From an uncultured Desulfomonile sp. (lineage in GTDB: Bacteria > Desulfobacterota > Desulfomonilia > Desulfomonilales > Desulfomonilaceae): a stretch of 7,455 nucleotides of DNA. The notes beneath the pieces are model-generated. The model did no database searches. It had not been told where the DNA came from and was given only the letters and a program-made list of their open reading frames with translations. The position numbers were made by a program, and so were the translations under genes. The stretch is from the NCBI GenBank assembly GCA_903853735.1, contig CAINUH010000547.1:1-7455 (forward strand). Reading direction: 5' to 3'. Numbering within the stretch: position 1 is the stretch's first letter; each line of letters starts with the position of its first letter. This document shows, in pieces, positions 1 through 5,685 of the stretch.

Positions 1-323
1 ACGGTGACGGACATGTCATCCGCGTCGAAGTCGAGAATGCGGTCCATGGCGGTGGTAACAATGACGATTCCACCATTTACGGGCACAGATCCGCCACTCA
101 AGCCGGTGCCGCTTCCGCGCGGGGTAACGGGGATGCCTTCGCTGGCAGCGAATTCGAGGGTTCTTGCCAAGTCTTCCTCGGAGTGTGCTCGGACGACCGC
201 GTCGGGCCGAAACGAGACAAGGGGGGTGGCGTCATAGGAATAGCAGAGGAGTTCGGGTTCTGATGCGAGAACCTTTTCCTTGCCGACCAGTTCGACAAGA
301 CGCAGGAGGAATGGCCGCTGCAT
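1..323 (-). CDS. FAD-linked oxidase, GlcD/lactate dehydrogenase-like, N-terminal part (truncated by window edge)
   Basis: Reading leftward from an ATG at 323-321, the frame stays open for 107 codons to the window edge, so only the N-terminus is present. The segment PRGSGTGLSGG at residues 68-78 is the typical FAD-binding PCMH signature of glycolate oxidase subunit GlcD, D-lactate dehydrogenase and related 2-hydroxyacid oxidases. The preceding residues (roughly 25-67, including an SYDATP-like segment and RPDAVVRAHSEEDL) also follow the family pattern. By family knowledge it would oxidise a 2-hydroxyacid and pass electrons to a partner or to the membrane pool. The start is supported by an AAGAGG ribosome-binding site about 10 bases upstream and a good promoter. 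It diverges from an FCD-type regulator that probably controls it. The exact substrate cannot be read from this fragment. No symbol is given because GlcD, LldD-like and D-lactate forms are not separable here. Confidence 0.88.
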   Translation of the reverse strand, partial: MQRPFLLRLVELVGKEKVLASEPELLCYSYDATPLVSFRPDAVVRAHSEEDLARTLEFAASEGIPVTPRGSGTGLSGGSVPVNGGIVIVTTAMDRILDFDADDMSVT

Positions 324-349
324 GGGATGTAGACCTCTTAGTCATCAAT

Positions 350-371
350 TGGTATGATGATTTGACCATAC
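350..371. promoter_or_regulatory. Possible operator overlapping the -10 box of the GlcD-like gene
   Basis: TGGT (350-353) and ACCA (365-368) form an inverted repeat with 11 bases between, and GTATG (352-356) is mirrored by CATAC (367-371). TGGT...ACCA half-sites are typical of FadR/LldR/PdhR-type FCD regulators, although those usually have a much shorter spacer. The element covers the -10 box and start region of the leftward promoter, so binding there would repress it. Assignment to the neighbouring regulator is inference. Confidence 0.35.
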
Positions 372-393
372 GGTAGGGCAATTTGGTTGTCAA
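365..393 (-). promoter_or_regulatory. Promoter of the GlcD-like gene (sigma70-type)
   Basis: On the minus strand a perfect -35 box TTGACA (393-388) is followed by a 17-base spacer and a -10 box TATGGT (370-365, four of six matches). Transcription would start near 358, giving an untranslated leader of about 35 bases that contains the AAGAGG ribosome-binding site. The motif match is direct; use as a promoter is inferred. Confidence 0.6.
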
Positions 394-428
394 CTTATTT
401 GTTCTATGTTTGTGAAAAAAAGTTGACA
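388..428. repeat. Perfect 9-bp inverted repeat carrying both divergent -35 boxes
   Basis: TGTCAACTT (388-396) is exactly mirrored by AAGTTGACA (420-428), with a 23-base AT-rich spacer. Each arm contains a perfect TTGACA facing outward, one for the leftward oxidase gene and one for the rightward regulator gene. The match extends three bases beyond each hexamer, which suggests a second role such as a two-site operator. Confidence 0.5.
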
Positions 429-449
429 GACCGGATGGCATCCTCTAAT
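423..449 (+). promoter_or_regulatory. Possible promoter of the FCD regulator gene, implying a leaderless mRNA
   Basis: A perfect TTGACA (423-428) is followed after a short 15-base spacer by TCTAAT (444-449, five of six matches). Transcription would begin at about 456-459, essentially at the ATG at 459, where no Shine-Dalgarno sequence is visible. The short spacer lowers confidence. Confidence 0.4.
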
Positions 450-458
450 TATCTTTTC

Positions 459-1199
459 ATGCCGGAACCACCCGTAAAACCACTCGATCCCCTGTTTCGT
501 CCCATCAAGTTGGAACGCGTCGCAGAAAAGGTTGCCAACCAGCTCAAGAAGGTCATCGGCGACAGCGTCTTCAAGATCGGCGACAAGCTCCCCTCCGAGC
601 GCGAACTCGCAGAACTCATGGGCGTGAGCCGCCCATCGATCCGGGAAGCGCTTCAACTACTGGAGATTCAGGGAGTCATCCAAACGGCGCACGGTGGAGG
701 ATCGGTGGTCAGGAACCTCACCGCGCAAGCGATCCGACCGCCCATTGAAATGTTCCTCGAGCAGGATGGACGGCGTGTCCTCGAACTCGCCGAGGTGCGG
801 GCATGCATGGAGGCCTGGGCAGCGCGCCAAGCAGCCGCTAACCGCACCGAGGCCGAAGTTCAAGCGCTCCGGGGGTTCGTTACCGAAATGGAACAAGACT
901 TTGAGAGCGGGGAGATCGGCTTCGAGGTCGATCTCAAGTTCCATACGCAGATTGCCGCAGCCACCCACAACACGATCTACCTCCACCTGATGGACAATAT
1001 TTACGAACTGCTCCAATTCTCTATTCGCGTGCACCGGGAAGAGCAATTTGTCACGCGCGAGGCCCAGGAGGCGATTCTCCGTCATCACCAGAACATCTTC
1101 CTCGCTGTGGAGCGGGGTGATCCGGATGCAGCGGAGACGGCCATGAAGGAGCACCTCCTGTTCGTAATCAGGGATTTGAAGAAGCTGTTCCCTTCGTAA
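459..1199 (+). CDS. GntR-family transcriptional regulator, FCD subfamily (FadR/LldR/GlcC-like)
   Basis: This is a 246-residue protein, the normal size for the family. Residues 14-85 form the GntR winged helix-turn-helix, recognised by KLPSERELAELMGVSRPSIREAL followed by the wing GGGSVV (shortened here to its key parts: LPSEREL at 44-50, VSRPSIREAL at 56-65). Residues 90-240 form the all-helical FCD ligand domain. Its probable metal and effector ligands are D158, H162, H210 and H232, in the usual D-x3-H, H-x2-I and late HL positions. Such proteins bind small organic acids and usually repress adjacent catabolic genes. The divergent GlcD-like oxidase suggests lactate or glycolate as effector, which is inference. 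The ATG at 459 was chosen because homology starts just after it and a promoter would place the transcript start there. In-frame alternatives are ATG at 435 and TTG at 387; the latter would overlap the -35 region. Confidence 0.9.
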   Translation: MPEPPVKPLDPLFRPIKLERVAEKVANQLKKVIGDSVFKIGDKLPSERELAELMGVSRPSIREALQLLEIQGVIQTAHGGGSVVRNLTAQAIRPPIEMFLEQDGRRVLELAEVRACMEAWAARQAAANRTEAEVQALRGFVTEMEQDFESGEIGFEVDLKFHTQIAAATHNTIYLHLMDNIYELLQFSIRVHREEQFVTREAQEAILRHHQNIFLAVERGDPDAAETAMKEHLLFVIRDLKKLFPS

Positions 1200-1297
1200 T
1201 CGTTCTCAAGAAAGCATGGCTGGCGTCTCGCCGGTGTTCCTTGGCGGTTTAGGCCTAGGAGACTGTTGCGAAACGCAATGTTTCCCCGAAATCGTGG

Positions 1298-1531
1298 CAC
1301 TCCCAGGCGGTACCAAGAGAAGAATTGGAGAGTCTCGCTCAGAGCATCTCGGAGCAGATCTCCCGAAACTCTCCTCTTGTCGTCAGGTCTTCTCAAGGAA
1401 GATCTGAGATTGCTGTCAGCCTCACACAACCTTAGTCCAGAGACATTTGAGAGAGTACAAAACATGCGACGCCAGGTGTATGACAGCCATGACTATCAAG
1501 AGGGGATCAAAATGAATTTCTCGACAAATTT
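1298..1531 (+). pseudogene. Frameshifted C-terminal remnant of a crotonase (enoyl-CoA hydratase/isomerase) gene
   Basis: From 1310 one frame reads VPREELESLAQSISEQIS then RNSPLVVR up to 1387. This is the familiar crotonase helix of the form 'A..Ia.nsPl.vr'. After one extra base (T1388) the homology continues in the next frame as LLKEDLRLLS, then SPETFERVQNMRRQVYDS and HDYQEGIK to 1511, matching the family's C-terminal 'S.DyqEGi' segment. After two more bases (1512-1513) the first frame gives EFLDKF, which resembles the usual 'AFLEKR'. Two frameshifts, no start codon and only about 70 residues of a family that is normally about 260 long indicate a decayed gene. The N-terminal two-thirds is missing, because the regulator stops at 1199. 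Homology upstream of 1298 is too degraded to trace. The family assignment is from remembered motif patterns, not a search. Confidence 0.6.
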
Positions 1532-1783
1532 TTCGATTGCCTCGAACCGAATTGGGCTTGTCTCGAAATACAACCCGACGAGGATAAGTCACATGAAGTC
1601 TTCAAAACAGGGAATGCCGACTCTGGACCTTGCGAAGAGTATTTTTTTTGTGAAGCGTTGGATAATCGATCCGAGATAACTCGCCATCCGTCGCCAGAAA
1701 TATCCGAACTCATCCAGTTATGCCGGCATGCGCCGGTATTTGTCGCAAGGGACATCATGGTTGACAGAGGATGTCAGCGGTGA
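1493..1783 (+). other. Open frame without a start codon, possible gene remnant
   Basis: This frame has no stop for about 96 codons and ends at TGA 1781-1783. Its conceptual product is rich in Asp and Glu (for example FDCLEPNWACLEIQPDEDKS, then SPEISELIQLC near the end) and reads more like protein than the other frames here. It has no ATG or GTG before the last codons and only a late TTG, so it is not an intact gene. It begins where the crotonase remnant re-enters this frame, so it may be a tail or an unrelated fragment joined to it. I do not recognise a family. Confidence 0.25.
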
Positions 1784-1790
1784 GTATGCT
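1761..1790 (+). promoter_or_regulatory. Promoter of the histidine phosphatase-transporter operon
   Basis: A perfect -35 TTGACA (1761-1766) is followed by an 18-base spacer and TATGCT (1785-1790, four of six matches). Transcription would start near 1797, about 57 bases before the first gene. It is the best promoter match upstream of 1854. Confidence 0.5.
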
Positions 1791-1823
1791 GAAAAACGTG
1801 TGAATACCCGCGTTTTCGCGCAT
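1786..1823 (+). repeat. Imperfect inverted repeat in the operon leader
   Basis: ATGCTGAAAAACG (1786-1798) is mirrored at 10 of 13 positions by CGTTTTCGCGCAT (1811-1823), with 12 bases between. The left arm overlaps the proposed -10 box. It could be an operator, a leader hairpin or the end of a small repeated element; 'GCTGAAAAA' arms are common in dispersed bacterial repeats. Function unknown. Confidence 0.4.
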
Positions 1824-1853
1824 AGGGCCGGGAGTCGGCGGAAGAGGTGAGGC

Positions 1854-3092
1854 ATGTTCGCATGGCAGGCATGGATGAGGCTGGGGCGGATTATCACCAT
1901 ATTCATGGTGTGGTCCTTGTGGTTCGTCGTCACCGTTCAGGCCATACCGGCTCAGGTGATGATCATACGACATGCCGAGAAATATGAGGATCGAGGGAAA
2001 ATACACCTCAATCCCCGTGGACTCACCAGAGCCAAGGCATTGGCCCAGTTTTTTCAGACTGATCCGCGCGTCCTGGAATATGGCCTGCCTGCCGCGATTA
2101 TCGCCCAAATACCCAGCAAGAAGAAAAAATCCGTCAGGTGTGAAGAAACAGTGGAGCCTCTGGTACAGGCAATGGCACAGAATGTGATCAATCGCTTTGC
2201 CTACGGCGAGGTGGCAGAACTGGCCGACTGGCTGAGAGCCGGACGGGAATGGGACTCCAGATCTGTTTTGATCTGTGCTCAGCACCTCGACATCGTGCCC
2301 CTTGCCAAGGCATTGGGCGTGCCGAATGTCAGGCAAGTCGTGTGGCCCCATGAGACCTATGATCGGGTATGGCTTATCGAGTTCTCGCCGAAGAACGGGA
2401 CTGTTACCTCGTTTCGTGACATTCCCCAAAGCCTGCTTTTTGGAGACTCGTTTCAGGATACATCGAGCCTGGAACAATACGGAACTCTCAGCTTCTCCCA
2501 AACCTATCGGGAGATTTCTGACGGGTCTGCAACCGGGGAGGTGCCGAAAACAACTTGGAGGTGCCGTGCTACGGCGGAAGTACGGGGAGATTTCTCACGG
2601 TTCGATGACGATACTATCCCCATGCTCCGATTAGGCGGCTTCACCTTCGGCTACTATGCCACCACCCTGAGAAAATTGAGGCAACACAAGGACGCGGAGG
2701 TTAAGACGGATGCCGCTGCGGGCTCCGGCATGGTGCAGTACAAGTACAAGGCTGCGGTCGACGGCGTGGAGCAGACCTATGCCTGGGTGTCCTTGACCTG
2801 GGACAAAGAGGTCTTTAAGGCTGAATTCCAAGCGGATGTTGATGAAACGATACTCACTCCGGATCTCAACATGCCCGTCGAGTTCCATCTGGAAAGAAGC
2901 GAGGGCACGATAACGGGTGTTACGAGCTGCTATGTGGCTTTCGGAGACAAGCGATTTCATGCTCCGGCGGGGGTGTCTTACCGGGGTGCCGCTACTCGGT
3001 CGAAGGACGCAACGAACAAAAATGTCTACGATGTGGCAGTGGGTGAGGAGAACGGCGTCTTGGTCGAGAAACGATACCTCCCGGAGAAGTGA
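1854..3092 (+). CDS. Secreted histidine-phosphatase-like protein with unassigned C-terminal domain
   Basis: This is a 412-residue protein. Residues 9-30 form a hydrophobic signal segment with a plausible signal peptidase site after VQA (28-30), so the protein should be periplasmic. Residues 34-175 resemble the histidine phosphatase (phosphoglycerate mutase-like) superfamily. VMIIRHAEK (35-43) carries R39 and the presumed phospho-accepting H40. LNPRGLTRAKALA (52-64) is the usual following helix, R95 lies in VRCEET, and H144 in LICAQH is the expected second histidine. Residues about 205-412 are rich in beta-type sequence, have no membrane segment and match nothing I recognise. The start at 1854 has a strong purine-rich ribosome-binding site (AGAGGTGAGG); ATG 1875 would be a weaker choice. 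The stop lies one base before the next gene, so the two are almost certainly co-translated. The substrate is unknown, and a non-catalytic sensing role is possible. Confidence 0.75.
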   Translation: MFAWQAWMRLGRIITIFMVWSLWFVVTVQAIPAQVMIIRHAEKYEDRGKIHLNPRGLTRAKALAQFFQTDPRVLEYGLPAAIIAQIPSKKKKSVRCEETVEPLVQAMAQNVINRFAYGEVAELADWLRAGREWDSRSVLICAQHLDIVPLAKALGVPNVRQVVWPHETYDRVWLIEFSPKNGTVTSFRDIPQSLLFGDSFQDTSSLEQYGTLSFSQTYREISDGSATGEVPKTTWRCRATAEVRGDFSRFDDDTIPMLRLGGFTFGYYATTLRKLRQHKDAEVKTDAAAGSGMVQYKYKAAVDGVEQTYAWVSLTWDKEVFKAEFQADVDETILTPDLNMPVEFHLERSEGTITGVTSCYVAFGDKRFHAPAGVSYRGAATRSKDATNKNVYDVAVGEENGVLVEKRYLPEK

Positions 3093-3093
3093 C

Positions 3094-5280
3094 ATGTTCG
3101 GACGGCTCTGTCGCCTCAGTCTATCCGCCTGGATTTTTATCGGTCTTGGAATGGGCGTGGTCTTCGGTCTTTTTTTTGGAGAGCTTTGCAGTCCCCTGAA
3201 ATTCGTCGGGACGGCCTTCATCAAGCTGCTCCAAATGGGGGTGCTCCCCTATATGGTGGTGTCGTTGATCCATGGGATTGGGGCATTGTCACAAGGAGAT
3301 GCCAGGCTGATGGCCGGCAAGGGCTCCATAATACTGTTGATCTTTTGGGTTGTGGGACTGGTCGTCATTTTCGCCTTTTCCTTCGCATTTCCGGTTATCC
3401 AGAGTTCTTCTTTTTTCAGTGTCTCCGAACCCCGTACGGTCGAGGCTGTTGATCTTCTCGACTACTATATCCCGGCCAACATCTTCGACGCACTGTCAGA
3501 CGCCTTAATTCCTGCCATCGTGGTTTTCAGCGTGTTTCTTGGTGTGGCACTCCTGCGAATCGAAGACAAGGGGCCATTCATGAACATGCTATCGGTCGCG
3601 GCACGCGCCCTTTCCTGGATGACCAAGACCGTAGTAAGAACATCGCCCATTGGAGTTTTTGCCCTTACCGCCACCGCCGTGGGGACATTTTCATTTGAGC
3701 AACTTCAGCATCTCCAGGTTTACTTTATGTGCTACATCCTGGCTACCTTTGTCCTGACGTTCTGGATACTGCCGATGATCGTCACCTGTTTCACCTCATT
3801 CAGCTTCAGAGATGTTCTTAATTATTCCAAAGAAGCTCTGGTATTAGGTTTTGCCACAGGCAACAACTTCGTTGTCTTGTCTGTCATTGCCGATAAATCC
3901 AAAGAATTATTTGCTAAGATCACCCCTAAGGAGGAAAAGACGGGAAACCTGATCGACAGCGTACTGCCTCTTGCGTACAGCTTTCCGAGCGTCGGCAAAA
4001 TCATTGAAATCCTCTTCATAGTCTTTGTGGCCTGGTATGTGAACCAAGCCCTGGGGATCGTAGATTACCTTCAACTAGCCGTGGCAGGCGTGATGAGCCT
4101 GTTCGGGTCACCCAAGGTGGGGATTCCCTTCCTCCTCAATTACATGAAACTGCCCGGCGTCTATTTCGATCTCTACATTATGTCCGACGTGGTGACCCGT
4201 AAGTTCAAGGTGCTGCTTCAGACGATGAGCATGCAAGCCCTGACACTCATCGTAGCGTTCGTTCTTGTTAACAAAATTGTCTTTAACGCGAAGAGAATTG
4301 TGGTGGCGGTGGTCGGTACGTTCCTGCTGCTCACCGTGTTCGTCCTGACCGTTCGGATGGGCCTGACTTACCTGGTACAGGATACATACCATGAAGACAC
4401 CATCCTCTTGGGAATGAAGATCACTGATCAATCTCCGGCCAAGGTGCTGGTGAAGCCCCCCGACCTGGCGAGGCATCATCCCGCGCCGACAGAAAAGGAA
4501 GGCGAACTCCTCCATAAAATAAAAGAGAGCGGGATCCTTCGCGTAGGATACAATGCCGAGGCCATGCCCTTTGCATTCTTCAATTCAAAGGGTGAACTCG
4601 TCGGTTACGACATCTATTTTGCACACCGTTTGGCCGGAGACCTGGGCGTCTCCCTGGAGTTCATCCCTGTTCAAAGAGGAAAAATACAGGAGTACCTTGA
4701 TAATGGTATCTGTGACATAGTCATGTCGGCAGTACCCATCAGAGTGGATGATCTGGCGAAGATGAATTTTACCCGTCCCTACATGGAGATGAAGGGGGCC
4801 TTCGTCGTCAAGGACTACCGAAAGAAGGAATTCCAGACCAGGGCAGACCTGGCAGGCATTAAGGGGCTGCGCATCGCGGTAACTCATGCAAATAGCCTTG
4901 AAGACCGACGCCTGCTTCGCCGCTACATCCCAAACTCTGAACTGGTGGAACTCGAAAGCATCAGGGATTTCTTCGTCAAAGGTGACATCGCTGACGCCCT
5001 GTTGACAACGGACAAGATCGGCAAGGCCTGGGCGCTGTTATATCCGGAATTCGGAGTGGCTGTGCCGAAACCCCACCTGTTCGTGTATGATGTCGCCTAT
5101 CCCGTCCCCATCACAAAAGGAGATCACATCTTCCTGGATTACCTGAACCTCTGGTTCACCCTGCAACAGACCAGCGGCGTAATGGGAAAGCAGTTTGACT
5201 ACTGGATACTGGGCAAAACTCCAGAACGGAAAACCCCTCGCTGGTCTATAATCAGGAATGTATTGCACTGGGTTGATTGA
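3094..5280 (+). CDS. Fusion protein: SLC1/DAACS-type symporter domain plus periplasmic family-3 solute-binding domain
   Basis: This is a 728-residue protein; classical GltP/DctA proteins are about 400-450. Residues 1-395 are a multi-spanning SLC1-fold transporter. They have an early QMGVLPYMVVSLIHGI-type segment (47-62), a LGFATGNNFVVLS stretch at the HP1 position (251-263), LPLAYSFPSVGK at TM7 (291-302), FGSPKVGIPFLL at HP2 (337-348), and a final helix at about 378-396. Residues 402-424 form an additional helix preceded by NAKR, which would put what follows in the periplasm. Residues 471-706 are a family-3 solute-binding domain (amino-acid type): GILRVGYNAEAMPFAF (480-495), GYDIYFAHRLAGDLGV (504-519), CDIVMSAVPIR (540-550) with R550 at the usual carboxylate-binding position, NFTRPY (558-563), and GDIADALLTTD (630-640). 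The usual Thr three residues before R550 is Val. The classical NMDGT and SSS motifs are absent, so ion coupling and substrate are uncertain. The start at 3094 has GGAG seven bases upstream; an upstream in-frame ATG at 2917 lies deep inside the previous gene and is unlikely. Amino or dicarboxylic acid uptake is likely but inferred. Confidence 0.85.
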   Translation: MFGRLCRLSLSAWIFIGLGMGVVFGLFFGELCSPLKFVGTAFIKLLQMGVLPYMVVSLIHGIGALSQGDARLMAGKGSIILLIFWVVGLVVIFAFSFAFPVIQSSSFFSVSEPRTVEAVDLLDYYIPANIFDALSDALIPAIVVFSVFLGVALLRIEDKGPFMNMLSVAARALSWMTKTVVRTSPIGVFALTATAVGTFSFEQLQHLQVYFMCYILATFVLTFWILPMIVTCFTSFSFRDVLNYSKEALVLGFATGNNFVVLSVIADKSKELFAKITPKEEKTGNLIDSVLPLAYSFPSVGKIIEILFIVFVAWYVNQALGIVDYLQLAVAGVMSLFGSPKVGIPFLLNYMKLPGVYFDLYIMSDVVTRKFKVLLQTMSMQALTLIVAFVLVNKIVFNAKRIVVAVVGTFLLLTVFVLTVRMGLTYLVQDTYHEDTILLGMKITDQSPAKVLVKPPDLARHHPAPTEKEGELLHKIKESGILRVGYNAEAMPFAFFNSKGELVGYDIYFAHRLAGDLGVSLEFIPVQRGKIQEYLDNGICDIVMSAVPIRVDDLAKMNFTRPYMEMKGAFVVKDYRKKEFQTRADLAGIKGLRIAVTHANSLEDRRLLRRYIPNSELVELESIRDFFVKGDIADALLTTDKIGKAWALLYPEFGVAVPKPHLFVYDVAYPVPITKGDHIFLDYLNLWFTLQQTSGVMGKQFDYWILGKTPERKTPRWSIIRNVLHWVD

Positions 5281-5458
5281 GCCTGGGGGACACCACCGTT
5301 TTTCTCAATGATATCCGACCTCTCGATGACAGGAACAGTAATACAAACCTCGACTGAATTTTGGCCGTGGGGAGGAGAGTTCCGTGGCACACCTTCGTAA
5401 AACTGGATCGATAACCTGTCGAAATCTCGGCCTGCCGGGGGAAGCAGCACACCAACCC
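5281..5458. other. Intergenic stretch with nothing recognisable
   Basis: No convincing gene, hairpin terminator or RNA is visible between the transporter stop codon and the tRNA promoter. A T-run at 5299-5303 lacks a preceding stem. Confidence 0.5.
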
Positions 5459-5487
5459 TTGCGCTTTGGCGGTCTCAAGGTTATAAG
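5459..5487 (+). promoter_or_regulatory. Possible tRNA-Pro promoter
   Basis: TATAAG (5482-5487, five of six) lies 17 bases after a weak TTGCGC (5459-5464) and about 10 bases before the mature tRNA 5' end, a typical distance. The -35 match is poor. Confidence 0.4.
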
Positions 5488-5496
5488 ACATTGTCA

Positions 5497-5574
5497 CGGG
5501 GTGTAGCGCAGCCTGGTTAGCGCGCGTGCCTTGGGAGCACGAGGTCGCCGGTCCGAATCCGGCCACCCCGACCA
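5497..5574 (+). tRNA. tRNA-Pro, anticodon UGG, with encoded CCA
   Basis: All arms fold. The acceptor stem CGGGGTG (5497-5503) pairs perfectly with CACCCCG (5564-5570), followed by discriminator A5571 and CCA (5572-5574). The D stem is GCGC (5506-5509) with GCGC (5520-5523) and its loop contains GG. The anticodon stem CGTGC/GCACG encloses CTTGGGA, so the anticodon TGG is at 5532-5534. The T stem is GCCGG/CCGGC. The T loop reads TCCGAAT, with C5553 where nearly all elongator tRNAs have T55 (pseudouridine). The gene reads CCA codons and, by wobble, probably other proline codons. It stands alone, not in a tRNA cluster. Confidence 0.96.
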
Positions 5575-5685
5575 TTATTTTTCGCTCTGTACTTTTCGGA
5601 GAATGGAGTCAAGCCTCAGCCCTTTGTTTTTGAGTAACCCTTTCTTCTCATAATCCTCATCAATCCCGAAAGGCAGTCAGAAGAA

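Noticed and set aside
1755..2501. Long minus-strand open frame opposite the phosphatase-like gene
   Set aside because: It is antisense to a gene with clear family motifs and a ribosome-binding site, and its translation shows no recognisable domain.
2917..3093. Longer start for the transporter fusion at ATG 2917
   Set aside because: It would overlap the phosphatase-like gene by 176 bases. The extra residues are a shadow-frame translation without family resemblance, and ATG 3094 has a proper ribosome-binding site followed directly by the first membrane helix.
4093..4131. Reading the HP2-like segment as evidence for a functional classical glutamate transporter
   Set aside because: The glycine/proline-rich pattern is kept, but the other residues that define glutamate/aspartate and sodium binding are missing, so no specific substrate is assigned.
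5282..5304. Possible terminator after the transporter gene (GGGGG...CCACC followed by a T-run)
   Set aside because: The two arms do not pair into a stable stem.
5308..5400. Small plus-strand frame of 30 codons between the transporter and the tRNA
   Set aside because: It has no ribosome-binding site and no recognisable motif, and it is short enough to occur by chance.
5252..5575. Minus-strand open frame over the tRNA-Pro gene
   Set aside because: Its N-terminus is the antisense translation of the tRNA, a well-known annotation artefact.
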